64,000 nt of DNA from Mycobacteriales bacterium. GTDB lineage: Bacteria; Actinomycetota; Actinomycetes; Mycobacteriales; QHCE01. The notes below the pieces were generated by a model. The model ran no database searches. It was not told the origin of the DNA and saw only the letters and a list, made by a program, of their open reading frames with translations. Where the stretch lies: the NCBI GenBank assembly GCA_013362805.1, contig JABFVL010000004.1:1-64000 (forward strand), read 5' to 3'. Below, in pieces: positions 35,839 to 45,382 of the stretch (the first letter of the stretch is position 1; each line of letters begins with the position of its first letter). The position numbers were made by a program, and so were the translations under genes.

Positions 35839-36351
35839 CTAGGAAATTTCGCGCAACACATTCAAGCGCTGTTCCCAATCCCCGCCATGGGGAGTCAGCA
35901 CCGCTGTGCGAGGCTCAAACTCAGCATCCTCAGCGACGTCAGGGCGCTCAATCGCGATCTCCAAATGTGCCTCCGCGAGGTGATCCACCAAGCCTCCACC
36001 CCACTCGACCACTGTTACCGAATCTTCTACATCGGCTTCCAAGTCAAGATGGTCGACCTCACCAACACCGCCAAGGCGATACGCGTCCACATGTACCAAA
36101 GGCACAACCCCACCAGCACCCGCATCCGGCTCGTGTGCACGCGCAATGACAAACGTGGGACTAGTGATCGGACCCCGCACACCGAGCCCCGCGCCAATGC
36201 CTTGCGTCAGTGCTGTCTTACCCGCGCCCAAGGGCCCACTAAGAACCAACAAGTCGCCAGCGCGCAACAACGCGGCCAGCCGCACCCCGAAGGCGTGCGT
36301 TTCTTCCGGCGTATTCCAGGTGAACTTCACAACCGCCAAGGTTAACCGCAT
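35839..36351 (-). CDS. tsaE: tRNA t6A37 complex ATPase TsaE
   Basis: The 170-residue P-loop protein has VLSGPLGAGKTALTQGIGAGLG (Walker A), the TSPTFVIARAHE switch, a D-A-Y-R-L-G motif and VTVVEWGGGL. TsaE hydrolyses ATP to reset the TsaB-TsaD complex during t6A synthesis. It lies downstream of alr and the hydrolase with five bases to the latter, so it is in the same transcript. The usual direct link to tsaB is broken by the gene at 34863. Confidence 0.95.
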   Translation of the reverse strand: MRLTLAVVKFTWNTPEETHAFGVRLAALLRAGDLLVLSGPLGAGKTALTQGIGAGLGVRGPITSPTFVIARAHEPDAGAGGVVPLVHVDAYRLGGVGEVDHLDLEADVEDSVTVVEWGGGLVDHLAEAHLEIAIERPDVAEDAEFEPRTAVLTPHGGDWEQRLNVLREIS

Positions 36352-36356
36352 CGAAA

Positions 36357-37466
36357 CTAAGACACCGCATAGGCGGCCCGGGCCAAAAAGGCCACCAAAT
36401 GTTCGTTAACTCGTTCGTGGTGTTCCAACAACGTCAAATGACCGCCGTCAGGAATTTGCAACAACTCCGCGGCGGGCAAAAACTCCGCCATTTCCTTCGT
36501 ATGCGCCACCGGCGTGATGCGGTCTTTGTTGCCACACACGATGAGCGTTTCGAGGCGCTCAAACACTCGCAAAGCCGCCGAACGGTCATGTTCGGCGAGG
36601 GTTCCCAGGTAGCCCGCAATGACTTCCATCGACGTGCTTTCGATCATCTGCTCCGTGAATTCGACCAGAGCCGTACTAGGGGAACGCGATCCAAAACCGT
36701 AATAGCGCGTCATCAGATATGCGAGATCCGTGCCTGACATGCGGCCCAGTTCCCCAAGCTTAGGATGACTTTTCAGAGTACCGGCAATAGTGGGCATGAG
36801 CGGCTTGCGCAGTCTGGTCATGAAGCGCGGCATGCCCAAAGCCACATCATCCAAATGACCCGCCGAAGTGGACAACAAACCCACGCCCACCACCCGATCG
36901 GCGAACAGTTTTGGATACCGCTCCGCCAGCGCCATCAGCGTCATGCCGCCCATAGAATGTCCCAACAAGACAAGCGGGCCACGGGGACAGACCTGCTCCA
37001 ACACTGTATGCAAATCTTCCGCTAGCTGGTCCAGCGTGTATTCGTTGGCGGCGCGCCGGTCCGAACGTCCATGACCGGGTTGATCGTAAAAAACCAAACG
37101 CAACTTGATATCGCCAAGGGCATCGCGCACTGAAGGATTAACACGCGAATCCAGCGCGAGTCGCTGAAAATGCCATGTGCCCATGTTCAAACAAAAACCG
37201 TGCACAAAGACCACATTGATCGGTTTGCCACGCCCAGGAGGACCCATCACCTCGACGTGCAGCTCCACACCATCATCTGTGCGCACCGTACGTGTCTCAT
37301 CAGCGGGCAACGCACCAAAGCGCTCATCGGCGTGTGGATCTTTGGCTTTACGAATTCGACGCAAAGCGTACCTTTCCCCAAACACACCCACCGCCGCACC
37401 CAACGCGGCCACGCCCACCAAGGCACCAGCCACCCCGGCTCCTTTAAGCGCGGACCCCATGTTCAT
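36357..37466 (-). CDS. Membrane-anchored alpha/beta hydrolase
   Basis: The 369-residue protein has an N-terminal helix (GAGVAGALVGVAALGAAVGVFG). The alpha/beta hydrolase domain has an oxyanion stretch VVFVHGFCLNMGTW, nucleophile elbow LLGHSMGGMTL, Asp in CGNKDRITP and His in DGGHLTLLEH, so the triad is complete. Substrate is unknown. The same hydrolase type lies between alr and tsaE in mycobacteria. It is eight bases after the alr stop. Confidence 0.88.
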   Translation of the reverse strand: MNMGSALKGAGVAGALVGVAALGAAVGVFGERYALRRIRKAKDPHADERFGALPADETRTVRTDDGVELHVEVMGPPGRGKPINVVFVHGFCLNMGTWHFQRLALDSRVNPSVRDALGDIKLRLVFYDQPGHGRSDRRAANEYTLDQLAEDLHTVLEQVCPRGPLVLLGHSMGGMTLMALAERYPKLFADRVVGVGLLSTSAGHLDDVALGMPRFMTRLRKPLMPTIAGTLKSHPKLGELGRMSGTDLAYLMTRYYGFGSRSPSTALVEFTEQMIESTSMEVIAGYLGTLAEHDRSAALRVFERLETLIVCGNKDRITPVAHTKEMAEFLPAAELLQIPDGGHLTLLEHHERVNEHLVAFLARAAYAVS

Positions 37467-37474
37467 AACCGCAA

Positions 37475-38608
37475 CTAAATCACGGGTTGGGCCGCGCCGC
37501 CCACGTAACGACGAGGCACCCGGGCGCTTATCCGCGTCACGATTTCGTAGTTGATGGTGTCCATCGCTTCGGCCCAGTCGTTGACATGCGGTTCTCCGGC
37601 ATCCCCCGGACCGAACAAGATAGCCACATCGCCAGGCAGAACTTTTTCGTCCCCCACATCAATCACCACTTGGTCCATGCAGACTCGTCCAGCGATGGTG
37701 TGCCAAGCGCCATTCACGAAAATCGGCGCCTTGCTCGACAAGGCGCGAGGGATGCCATCGCCATAGCCCAGCGGAATCAGTGCCAGCGTTGTCTCACGAT
37801 CCGTGGTGTATGTAAGGCCGTACGACACCCCATGACCTGCGCCTACTCGCTTGGTGAGGGCTACCTCAGCCCGAAGGGTCATCGCACCGCGCAGCCCAAA
37901 TTCGGACTCACGGCCATGCATAGGCGACAAACCGTAGAGGGCGATGCCTGGCCGCACCATGTCGAAGTGACTTCGCGGCACCGTCAATGTCGCGGCCGAA
38001 TTCGCCAAGTGGCGCAACAAAGGGCGTACCCCCAATTGTGCGGCCAGGTTCAACGCGTCTTCAAACGCATCCAACTGCGCGACGATCGAAGGATGGCCCG
38101 GCTCATCCGCGCAAGCGAAATGGCTCCACACGCCCACAATTTCGATCGCGTTACTGGCCTGCGCTTTCGCGGCCAGTTGCAACAGCTCCGGCCACAATTG
38201 CGCGGGAGAACCATTACGGCCCAACCCGGTATCAACCTTCAAATGAACTCGCGCGGTCACTCCAGTGGCGTCCACCGCTGCTTCTATGCGGCGCAGATCA
38301 TCCACGCTCGCGGCGGACAGATCGATCTTCGCCAACACCGCCGGCGCCAAATCCACGCTTGGGCTGAACAACCACGCCAACATCGGGGCGTCAATTCCAG
38401 CGGCACGCAACGCCAAGGCCTCACTGACGGTGCAGGCGCCCAAATATGTGGCGCCACCGGCCAACGCGGCCCGGGCCGCAGGAACCATGCCGTGTCCATA
38501 ACCATCGGCTTTGACAACGGCCATCACCGCGGCGGACGTTTGCCCAGCCAGAACAGCGGTATTGTCGCGAATCGCGTCGAGGTCAATCACAGCTTCGGCT
38601 TGCACCAT
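37475..38608 (-). CDS. alr: Alanine racemase
   Basis: It makes D-alanine for peptidoglycan using PLP. The 377-residue protein shows the PLP-lysine motif VMAVVKADGYGHG near residue 34, the second catalytic Tyr in GVSYGLTYTT, and C-terminal beta-domain motifs LGYGDGIPRALS and GRVCMDQVVIDVG. Length is normal. It stands first in the tight alr-hydrolase-tsaE group, 49 bases after nnrD. Confidence 0.97.
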   Translation of the reverse strand: MVQAEAVIDLDAIRDNTAVLAGQTSAAVMAVVKADGYGHGMVPAARAALAGGATYLGACTVSEALALRAAGIDAPMLAWLFSPSVDLAPAVLAKIDLSAASVDDLRRIEAAVDATGVTARVHLKVDTGLGRNGSPAQLWPELLQLAAKAQASNAIEIVGVWSHFACADEPGHPSIVAQLDAFEDALNLAAQLGVRPLLRHLANSAATLTVPRSHFDMVRPGIALYGLSPMHGRESEFGLRGAMTLRAEVALTKRVGAGHGVSYGLTYTTDRETTLALIPLGYGDGIPRALSSKAPIFVNGAWHTIAGRVCMDQVVIDVGDEKVLPGDVAILFGPGDAGEPHVNDWAEAMDTINYEIVTRISARVPRRYVGGAAQPVI

Positions 38609-38657
38609 GTCACTAGCTTGACACCCTCACGCACTACCCGTCACACCGATAGCGCAT

Positions 38658-40136
38658 TTAGTGAGGCGGCCCCAAGGCGTCGACAACATCTGGCGCGGTC
38701 ACTGGCCCGCGTTGCGCGGCTCGCATGCCGGCTTGGGCGTGCAGATACACGGCATCGGCCGCCGCGAGCACTGGATCAAAACCAGCGGCCAGCAGCGCAC
38801 CAATCGCCCCAGCCAACACATCGCCCGTGCCCGCTGTGGCGAGCGCGGCGGCCCCTGTCGGCCCTACTAGCGGCGGCTCACCCGGCGCGGCCACAATCGT
38901 GCGATCACCTTTCAACACCACAATCGCATCGGCGAAAAGGGCGGCATGACGCGCCGCGTCCAGTCTCCGGCCATTAATGGGACCAAATAGGCGCACAAAC
39001 TCGCCCTCATGGGGAGTCAAAATCGTTGGCGCACGACGCTGCCGCACCAACTCAAACCTCGCCGGATGCGCCGCCAACATCGTCAACGCATCGGCGTCCA
39101 CCACCACGGGTTGATCCGAGCTCAACAGTTCGTAGAGACTGCTCGCCCCCGCGTCATCGGTGCCCAAACCCGGCCCCACCACCCAAGCCTGAACACGGCC
39201 AGTTTCCGCCAAGGTCCAGGACGGGATCACATTCGGATACCGTTCCACGACGCTGGCTCCCACGGGACCCACATATCGGACCATGCCCGCCGTGTCCATC
39301 GCCAAAGCACCGCCAACCACAAGCTGCGCGGCCCCCGGGTAGCGCTGCGAACCAGCGACCACTCCCAGCACGCCCCGCGTGTATTTCGTGTCGCCCGGCG
39401 TGGGCACCGGCCAGCTGTTGGGCTCGGTCACTAGCCGGGCCACTGGCAGCTCGGGCAGATGCGGCTCCAAGCCGATATCTACCAAGCGCACCACACCAGC
39501 CTGCCAAGCTCCCGGTGTCACTACATTGCTGATCTTGTGGGCACCGAAGGTGACGGTGACATCAGCTCGCACCGCACGGTCATACACCTGCCCAGTGTCG
39601 GGATTCACCCCGCTGGGGATATCCACCGCGACAATCAACGCCCCAGCCTGATCTGCCCACAGCGCGTATTCGACGAGCTCGGCGTACTCAGCTCGCAACG
39701 GCCCGCGCGCCCCAATTCCCGTCAACCCGTCCACCACCATGTCGGGGATTTCTTCACGGGAAAGAGCGGACTCGATCCGCCCGCCAGCTGCCTTCAGCGC
39801 CGCCACACCCTCCTCGTGCGCCGTCGGCGCCACCTGATGCGAGGTCAGGGGCAAAGTCTCCTGACTAGCCAGCGCCTTGGGCGCTACAACAGCAGTGACT
39901 TTGACACCTTGACGGCACAACAGGGCACCCGCGAATAGTGCGTCACCACCGTTATTGCCTCCCCCAACGAGAAGCACCACACGCGAGCCGTACAGCTTGC
40001 CGCGAACCGAACGCAACAATTGGGCGCAGTTAGTTGCCAACCCAAAAGCCGCACGCTGCATCAAAGCACCGGCCGGAACCGTTTCCTGCAAAGCGGCCTC
40101 AGCGGCACGCACCTGTGCAACGGAGTAAACATCCAT
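38658..40136 (-). CDS. nnrD: Bifunctional NAD(P)H-hydrate epimerase / ADP-dependent NAD(P)H-hydrate dehydratase
   Basis: The 492-residue fusion repairs hydrated NAD(P)H. The N-terminal epimerase (YjeF-N, about 1-215) has VVLLVGGGNNGGDALFAG and VDGLTGIGARGPL. The C-terminal dehydratase (YjeF-C/ribokinase-like, about 225-492) has GVLGVVAGSQRYPGAAQL, AWVVGPGLG, ILTPHEGE and AALATAGTGDVLAGAIGAL. Gene order with acpS and alr is as in mycobacteria. Whether the symbol nnr or nnrD is used varies. Confidence 0.95.
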   Translation of the reverse strand: MDVYSVAQVRAAEAALQETVPAGALMQRAAFGLATNCAQLLRSVRGKLYGSRVVLLVGGGNNGGDALFAGALLCRQGVKVTAVVAPKALASQETLPLTSHQVAPTAHEEGVAALKAAGGRIESALSREEIPDMVVDGLTGIGARGPLRAEYAELVEYALWADQAGALIVAVDIPSGVNPDTGQVYDRAVRADVTVTFGAHKISNVVTPGAWQAGVVRLVDIGLEPHLPELPVARLVTEPNSWPVPTPGDTKYTRGVLGVVAGSQRYPGAAQLVVGGALAMDTAGMVRYVGPVGASVVERYPNVIPSWTLAETGRVQAWVVGPGLGTDDAGASSLYELLSSDQPVVVDADALTMLAAHPARFELVRQRRAPTILTPHEGEFVRLFGPINGRRLDAARHAALFADAIVVLKGDRTIVAAPGEPPLVGPTGAAALATAGTGDVLAGAIGALLAAGFDPVLAAADAVYLHAQAGMRAAQRGPVTAPDVVDALGPPH

Positions 40137-40200
40137 AGCACCACCATTGCAGCCTTAGGCAAGAAAACCGAGCGGACATTCACCGGCTCGTCTAAGGTTG

Positions 40201-40569
40201 TTAGCCCTCCGCTATCACCATGGCACTGGCGATGCCGGCATCATGCGAAAGCGACACATGCCACCGAGCGACACCTCGTTCTGCCGCAGCCGTGTGCACG
40301 GTGCCTGACACGGTAAGCCAGGGGCGACCATCAGCGTCGACCACGACTTCGCAGTCGTGCCACAGCATGCCACTTGGGGCGCCCAAGGCTTTAGCGACAG
40401 CCTCTTTGGCCGCAAAGCGTGCGGCCAAAGACTCTGCCGTTCTGGGATTACCCGCCAAGGTGGCCCGTTCCGCCTCAGTGAAAAGGCGATCGGCCAGCAG
40501 CGGAGTACGCCGCAAAGCTCGTTCAAACCGTTCCACACGAACAATGTCATGGCCAATGCCAACGATCAT
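40201..40569 (-). CDS. acpS: Holo-[acyl-carrier-protein] synthase
   Basis: The 122-residue phosphopantetheinyl transferase activates ACP for fatty-acid synthesis using CoA. Magnesium-binding motifs are present: Asp in [13 protein letters not shown] and Glu in [13 protein letters not shown]. The C-terminal [16 protein letters not shown] is typical. It lies 17 bases after glmS on the same strand. Confidence 0.96.
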   Translation of the reverse strand: MIVGIGHDIVRVERFERALRRTPLLADRLFTEAERATLAGNPRTAESLAARFAAKEAVAKALGAPSGMLWHDCEVVVDADGRPWLTVSGTVHTAAAERGVARWHVSLSHDAGIASAMVIAEG

Positions 40570-40586
40570 GCTGCAGAACCTTAGCG

Positions 40587-42467
40587 CTATTCGACCGTGA
40601 CGGACTTAGCTAGGTTCCGGGGCTGATCAACATCGTGGCCACGCGCCGAAGCGATCTCGCAGGCCAATACCTGCAAGGGCACGGTGGTAACGAGCGGAGC
40701 AAGCAGCGTCGGAACATGTGGCACCCTAATCAGCTCGTCGGCATATTCCTCAACAACATCGTCGCCTTCTTCAGCGATGATGATCATTTTGGCGCCCCGC
40801 GCCCGCACTTCTTGAATATTCGACACCATCTTGTCGTGCAGCACGCTGCGGCCCTTGGGCGAGGGAACAGTGACGACAACCGGCGAGCCTTCCTCGATAA
40901 GCGAGATAGGACCGTGTTTAAGCTCGCCAGCCGCGAAGCCCTCGGCATGCATGTAGGCGAGTTCTTTGAGCTTGAGCGCGCCTTCCAATGCGACGGGGTA
41001 ACCGACATGCCGCCCCAAGAAAAGGATTTGCTTGTCGTCTTTGAGACGTTGAGCGATCTCCCGCACTGGCTCAGATACCTCAATGACCTGCTGCACAGCG
41101 GCCGGTATTTCTTCCAGTTCGCGGACCACGGCCGAAACCTCATCACCGAATTTGACGCCACGCACCTGCGCCAAATACAAACCGACCAAATAGGCCGCCA
41201 CTATTTGCGTCAAGAACGCTTTGGTCGAGGCGACCGCTACCTCCGGCCCAGCCCGGGTGTAGAGCACAGCGTCTGATTCACGCGGGATGGTGGAACCGAT
41301 GGTGTTGCAGATGGCCAGCACCGGGGCGTTTTGCTCTTTGGCGTGCCGCAACGCCATGATGGTGTCCATCGTTTCTCCGGATTGAGAAACAGCAATACAC
41401 AACGTTTTAGGCCCGAGCACGGGGTCGCGGTACCGAAATTCGCTCGCCAGCTCAACTTCCACCGGGATCCGCGTCCAGTGCTCAATCGCGTATTTGGCGA
41501 CCAGCCCGGAATGGTATGCGGTGCCACAGGCGATCACGAACACTTTGTCGATCTCCCGAAGCTGTGCGGGAGTCAGGTGCACATCGTCGAGAACCACTTC
41601 GCCGGTGCCGGTAAGCCGACCACGCAATGTGTCGGCGATGGCGCGCGGTTGCTCGGCGATCTCTTTGAGCATGAAGTAGTCGTAGCCGTCTTTTTCCGCG
41701 GCTGAGGCGTCCCAGTCAATGTGGAATTCGCGGGTTTGCGCTGGGGTGCCGTCGAAGTTGGTCACCACAATGTCGGTGGGGCTGATGCGCACCACCTGGT
41801 CTTGTCCGAGCTCCACTGCTTCTCTGGTGTGGGCGATGAATGCGGCCACATCGCTGGCGAGGAAGTTCTCGCCTTCTCCGCGCCCCACCACCAGTGGTGA
41901 GTTACGTCGGGCCCCGACTACTGTCTGCGGCTCGTCTCGATGCACCGCAAGCAGAGTGAAGGCGCCTTCGAGCTGGCGGCATACCCGCCGCATCGCCTCG
42001 CTGAGGCGATCTTGACCCTCGGGCGCATTCGCGTATTCCCGCGCGAGCAAATGCGCGGCGGTTTCGGTGTCGGTTTCCGACGCGAAGAACACACCATCGC
42101 GTTCGAGTGCGCCGCGCAGTTGCGCGAAGTTTTCGATGATTCCGTTGTGAATAAGCGCGATGCTGCCGTCCTCGCTCAAATGCGGGTGAGCGTTTAGATC
42201 GTTAGGGGCGCCATGGGTGGCCCAGCGGGTGTGTCCGATGCCCGTGGTTCCAGCTTCGAAAACCGCCCCATCGGCACTTGTGGCTTGAGCTTTCAGCGCT
42301 TCAGTGAGGTTGGTGAGCTTGCCAGCACGCTTCTGCGCGTCCAGTTTCCCGTCAGCAACGATCGCGACGCCAGCTGAGTCGTATCCCCGATACTCCAGCC
42401 GCTTAAGCCCATCGACCACAACATCTACGGCACGCTGCCTGCCGGTGTATCCCACGATTCCGCACAT
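40587..42467 (-). CDS. glmS: Glutamine--fructose-6-phosphate aminotransferase (isomerising)
   Basis: It makes glucosamine-6-phosphate, the entry to UDP-GlcNAc. ATG 42467 is the true start because Cys2 (MCGIVGY) must be exposed as the amidotransferase nucleophile; codons upstream to 42668 are open but not used. The 626-residue protein has the glutaminase domain ([13 protein letters not shown]) and two SIS domains ([30 protein letters not shown], and [11 protein letters not shown] after EGFA), ending in NLAKSVTVE. glmM, which uses its product, is 3 kb away on the same strand. No glmS ribozyme is visible upstream. Confidence 0.97.
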   Translation of the reverse strand: MCGIVGYTGRQRAVDVVVDGLKRLEYRGYDSAGVAIVADGKLDAQKRAGKLTNLTEALKAQATSADGAVFEAGTTGIGHTRWATHGAPNDLNAHPHLSEDGSIALIHNGIIENFAQLRGALERDGVFFASETDTETAAHLLAREYANAPEGQDRLSEAMRRVCRQLEGAFTLLAVHRDEPQTVVGARRNSPLVVGRGEGENFLASDVAAFIAHTREAVELGQDQVVRISPTDIVVTNFDGTPAQTREFHIDWDASAAEKDGYDYFMLKEIAEQPRAIADTLRGRLTGTGEVVLDDVHLTPAQLREIDKVFVIACGTAYHSGLVAKYAIEHWTRIPVEVELASEFRYRDPVLGPKTLCIAVSQSGETMDTIMALRHAKEQNAPVLAICNTIGSTIPRESDAVLYTRAGPEVAVASTKAFLTQIVAAYLVGLYLAQVRGVKFGDEVSAVVRELEEIPAAVQQVIEVSEPVREIAQRLKDDKQILFLGRHVGYPVALEGALKLKELAYMHAEGFAAGELKHGPISLIEEGSPVVVTVPSPKGRSVLHDKMVSNIQEVRARGAKMIIIAEEGDDVVEEYADELIRVPHVPTLLAPLVTTVPLQVLACEIASARGHDVDQPRNLAKSVTVE

Positions 42468-42522
42468 GCCGTCAGCGTAATGCAACTGTGCTCGCGAGCA
42501 GCCAGGCATACGATTTATTGCG

Positions 42523-43044
42523 CTATGTGGTTTTTGCCATGCCAGGTGCAGGTGTCTGTGCTTTAGGGTTCTCATCAAACCAACTATCAAAGCGCCACAC
42601 CACGCCAAGAACTGGAGCCGGAGAATTGAAGCAAAACGCTTCTTCGAGCTCTCCAGTGATGCGCGCACCCCATGAGGTGTACGCCGCTATGGCGGCAGCA
42701 TTGTCGGGTTCAACATTCCAGCGAATTTCGGGAAAGCCCTGTTTCTCAGCCCAGGCGGTGAGCTCACAAAACAAAGCATGACCAATACCGGCGCGGCGCG
42801 CTTCTGGCGTCACAGCGATATGGGTGAGCGCCGCATGCCCGTCGCCACGCAACGCAACCAATCCCCCAACCGGAACATCAGCACGAGTGGCAAGAACCAG
42901 CAACTGACCCGATTGCACAAGCTCGAACAACAACCCGGTGCGCCATATGGTGGTGCCTTTGGGCTGTTCGAACCCGCGATCCAGGACAGCAGAAAGCGCA
43001 ATGAGCTCGTCACGGCTGTGTGCGTAAGAGAACGCTAAGGTCAT
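42523..43044 (-). CDS. GNAT family N-acetyltransferase
   Basis: The 173-residue protein has the acetyl-CoA-binding loop VTPEARRAGIGHALFCELTAWA and the following RWNVEPDNAAAIAAYTSWGA, typical of the GNAT fold. Upstream is LAFSYAHSRDELIALSAVLDRGF. Substrate is unknown. It is 55 bases upstream of glmS on the same strand and may be co-transcribed. Confidence 0.88.
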   Translation of the reverse strand: MTLAFSYAHSRDELIALSAVLDRGFEQPKGTTIWRTGLLFELVQSGQLLVLATRADVPVGGLVALRGDGHAALTHIAVTPEARRAGIGHALFCELTAWAEKQGFPEIRWNVEPDNAAAIAAYTSWGARITGELEEAFCFNSPAPVLGVVWRFDSWFDENPKAQTPAPGMAKTT

Positions 43045-43108
43045 GCTGATCCATAGTAGAGCGAGCTCCTGGCCTATTTACATCGCATTGGCCCCCCACG
43101 TTTTGTGC

Positions 43109-44002
43109 TCACACCACGACTTGTAGCGACTGTTTGGCGTCGGCGATTAATGATCGCGCCTGCGTTCCATATAGTGCGAGTTCTGCGAATCCTTGAAACA
43201 TTTGCGCGTAGGTGTGCACTTCATGGCTTTGCGTGATTGTTAGTTCGGCAGTGGATAACTCAACGAGCACTTTTTCGGTGTCATAAAGCCAAAAACCCTC
43301 AGTTGGCCATATCGAACGTGGTCTACCCATCGGGATCACGCCCACGCTGACACTCGGCCACGTGGTTGCCCGGGCAAGGTGATCGAGCTGCTCACACATT
43401 GTTTCCGCGCTGCCAAATACGGTGCGCAACACGTTTTCCTCCATCAAGATCGCGCATCTGTGTTTACCGTCGTGCAGAACTTTCTGGCGAGCGATTCTGG
43501 CTTCAGCTGCTAGCTCAGCATCATTGGGAATGCGCCGGAACTCGGCTATAACGCCGAGCAACGCGGTCGCATATGCCTTAGTTTGAAGTAGCCCGGGAAT
43601 GACATCCGACTCATACAGACGCAAAACGTTGCTCCGTTGATCGCGCGGAGCCGACGCTTCCTGAATCTTACGAAGACCCCCACGTTCTTTGCGCCGCCAC
43701 TCCACATATAGAGAGTCCATCCCGTGAAGGAACGACAGCAACTCTGATGTCTCGCCTTCGGCGCCACAACTTACACACCAGGCTCGGATATCGGAAGCCG
43801 AAGGCATTTGCCGGCCGTGCTCTATTTTGGAAACCTTGCTGCCGTCATGCCAGCCAGCCAGCTGAGCTAATGCACGGGCGGTGAGCCCCGCATCCGCGCG
43901 AATCTCGCGCAGGCGTTCGCCGAGACTCGCTCGGACAGACGCGTTCGCTTGTGGTGTGCGGGTTTTAGGGCGCGGCAAGTTCCGGGACGCGTGACTGGAC
44001 AT
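43109..44002 (-). CDS. XRE-family regulator with DUF5753 (Scr1-type antitoxin-like)
   Basis: ATG 44002 follows GGAGGT by five bases; a GTG at 44008 is in frame. The 297-residue protein has a helix-turn-helix (about 24-80: LGERLREIRADAGLTARALAQLAGW, then KVSKIEHGRQMPS). The DUF5753 domain runs from about 105 (LYESDVIPGLLQTKAYATALL, EARIARQKVL, ILMEENVLR, SVGVIPMG). Actinomycetes carry many such regulators, each usually beside a small partner gene; here that partner overlaps it upstream. They affect development and antibiotic production in Streptomyces. Confidence 0.93.
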   Translation of the reverse strand: MSSHASRNLPRPKTRTPQANASVRASLGERLREIRADAGLTARALAQLAGWHDGSKVSKIEHGRQMPSASDIRAWCVSCGAEGETSELLSFLHGMDSLYVEWRRKERGGLRKIQEASAPRDQRSNVLRLYESDVIPGLLQTKAYATALLGVIAEFRRIPNDAELAAEARIARQKVLHDGKHRCAILMEENVLRTVFGSAETMCEQLDHLARATTWPSVSVGVIPMGRPRSIWPTEGFWLYDTEKVLVELSTAELTITQSHEVHTYAQMFQGFAELALYGTQARSLIADAKQSLQVVV

Positions 44003-44204
44003 GACCAACCTCCGGGAAGAACATCATCATTCGCTTGGGAAAACGAATGACGGTCTCCCATTCTGGAAGCTGGCCCAGTGCAACCAGGGTGTTGAGATCA
44101 AAAACTTTCCAGCCCTGGAAAACGTAAGTATCGCCATCTTCATACAGCGTGGGAGAGCCATCACCTTTACTGAAAGGATCCTTGCCAAGAAATCGTAAAC
44201 TCAT
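43965..44204 (-). CDS. Small partner protein of the XRE/DUF5753 regulator
   Basis: The 79-residue protein MSLRFLGKDPFSKGDGSPTLYEDGDTY... continues with VFQGWKVFD and ETVIRFPKRMM. It resembles small actinomycete proteins of the pattern M-T-L-R-F-x-G-x-D-P with a later V-I-Q-G-W-K-x-D found next to such regulators, rather than the more common DUF397 partners. Its 3' end overlaps the regulator start by 38 bases in another frame. AGGGG stands six bases before ATG 44204. A toxin-antitoxin-like or ligand-sensing role is inferred from pairing alone. Confidence 0.72.
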   Translation of the reverse strand: MSLRFLGKDPFSKGDGSPTLYEDGDTYVFQGWKVFDLNTLVALGQLPEWETVIRFPKRMMMFFPEVGHVQSRVPELAAP

Positions 44205-44611
44205 GCCAGCCCCTACATCATATCTTCGGCATTACTGGGAATAATTCTCCGAGTTTACGATCTTGTTGTCAAGTTCAAAACGTGCATTCATCCCTTTGTA
44301 GAGGGGATCCCAAGCACACTTGAGCACACACCTAGCGGCAGAATGGCCGCACTCTCTACTGTCTCTTTTGCACAGTCCACCGACTACCTTTGCAGGTCGC
44401 CGCTGCTATGAGCCGACCCGCAAAGGCGGGTGCGGAGGAGGCTTCGTCGCACGGCACATGCCATCGCGTCGAGCGAGCAAGCTAGCCCCACAATGCTCCC
44501 CCGCCAGGGTCACCTCCGCACCCATCCATCTACTTATGCCCGCGATATCGCCACCAGCAGCGCCCAACCCGCGCGGAAATTTCACGATGTATGAGACCCG
44601 AGCACCGGACG
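44205..44611. other. 407-bp intergenic region with structured segment
   Basis: The half next to the small gene (44205-44290) is A/T-rich and probably holds its promoter. The rest contains the inverted repeats at 44416-44431 and 44428-44523. A plus-strand open frame (44320-44643) has no family resemblance and runs into the PAP2 gene, so it is not called. Confidence 0.6.
44428..44523. other. Long-range 11-bp inverted repeat, possible structured RNA
   Basis: GGGTGCGGAGG (44428-44438) pairs exactly with CCTCCGCACCC (44513-44523), enclosing 74 bases. ACCCGC/GCGGGT (44416-44431) forms an overlapping local hairpin that would compete for the first arm, and GGCA/TGCC pairs inside. Competing pairings are a feature of riboswitches and attenuators. 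It could be a small RNA or a leader on either strand; no known family was recognised. Confidence 0.4.
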
Positions 44612-45313
44612 CTACCTTTTCGGCAACGCTAACTTTGCTTTAGAACCTCGACTGCCGATCTCGCGCCACCCACCCGTCAGCAGCAAACTAAGCGCACACC
44701 AAGCGACAGCCGTAAAGAAGCCAGCAAGGATGTCGCTCGGATAGTGAACACCCAATGCCAATCGATCAAATCCGATCAACACCACATATCCAGCCGCGCA
44801 GCCCAAAAGAATCCGCCGTAGTCGTCCTCGCACCATCGCCCAGCAGACTAAAACCACAATCAGCGCGACCAGGGTGGCCGACAGCGCATGACCCGAAGGG
44901 AAAGAAAACCCATGCGCTTGCTCGACTGGATCATCCCAACGCGGCCGATCGCGAGCGAAAAACCGCTTCGTATAGATCTGAATGTGCATCGCGGTCAAGC
45001 CTAGAAACACAAGGGATGCCGCCAAACGCCACCGATGTTGTCGGCTCAACACCAGTACACCGGCAATCACCACCCCATACACCGCGACTACGCCGGTAGG
45101 GACACTTAGCTTGTGCCAGAACCACACCCACCAGGAGGCATCGAGTTGATGCAGAGCCTCGATAACCGCGGTATCGAGAGCCGGGGGCCCAGATTGAACA
45201 ACACTCCATATGAGGAGCACGCAGGCTACGGACAGGAGCATGACCCCCACCAAACGCCGCCAGGTCAACACCACTGAACTGCGCATTCCAGTGGCCTCCA
45301 GCAAGGTAGTCAT
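44612..45313 (-). CDS. PAP2-family phosphatase, membrane bound
   Basis: The 233-residue protein has six membrane helices and all three PAP2 motifs: K-R-F-F-A-R-D-R-P-R, F-S-F-P-S-G-H-A and LALGVHYPSDILAGF. Such enzymes remove phosphate from lipid phosphates such as phosphatidate or undecaprenyl pyrophosphate. GGGAG precedes ATG 45313. It lies downstream of glmM, so a wall-lipid role is possible but unproven. Confidence 0.9.
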   Translation of the reverse strand: MTTLLEATGMRSSVVLTWRRLVGVMLLSVACVLLIWSVVQSGPPALDTAVIEALHQLDASWWVWFWHKLSVPTGVVAVYGVVIAGVLVLSRQHRWRLAASLVFLGLTAMHIQIYTKRFFARDRPRWDDPVEQAHGFSFPSGHALSATLVALIVVLVCWAMVRGRLRRILLGCAAGYVVLIGFDRLALGVHYPSDILAGFFTAVAWCALSLLLTGGWREIGSRGSKAKLALPKR

Positions 45314-45382
45314 CGGATCTCCCAGGCAGAATTAACCTTTAGGTCGAATCTACTGAAAAACCGCTACCCAAGGGTGTCCCGC

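Noticed and set aside
37487-38977. Long plus-strand frame of nearly 500 residues opposite alr and nnrD
   Set aside because: It is the antisense shadow of alr, whose motifs are unambiguous; the product is Arg/His/Gln-rich without domains.
44428-44523. Minus-strand segment (GTGACC...GGAGCA) looked a little like the SRP RNA apical domain
   Set aside because: The GGAA-type tetraloop and the conserved symmetric loop are absent; only a few bases agree.
44320-44643. Plus-strand frame of 107 residues
   Set aside because: Runs antisense into the PAP2 gene end, no family resemblance, and overlaps the structured repeat.
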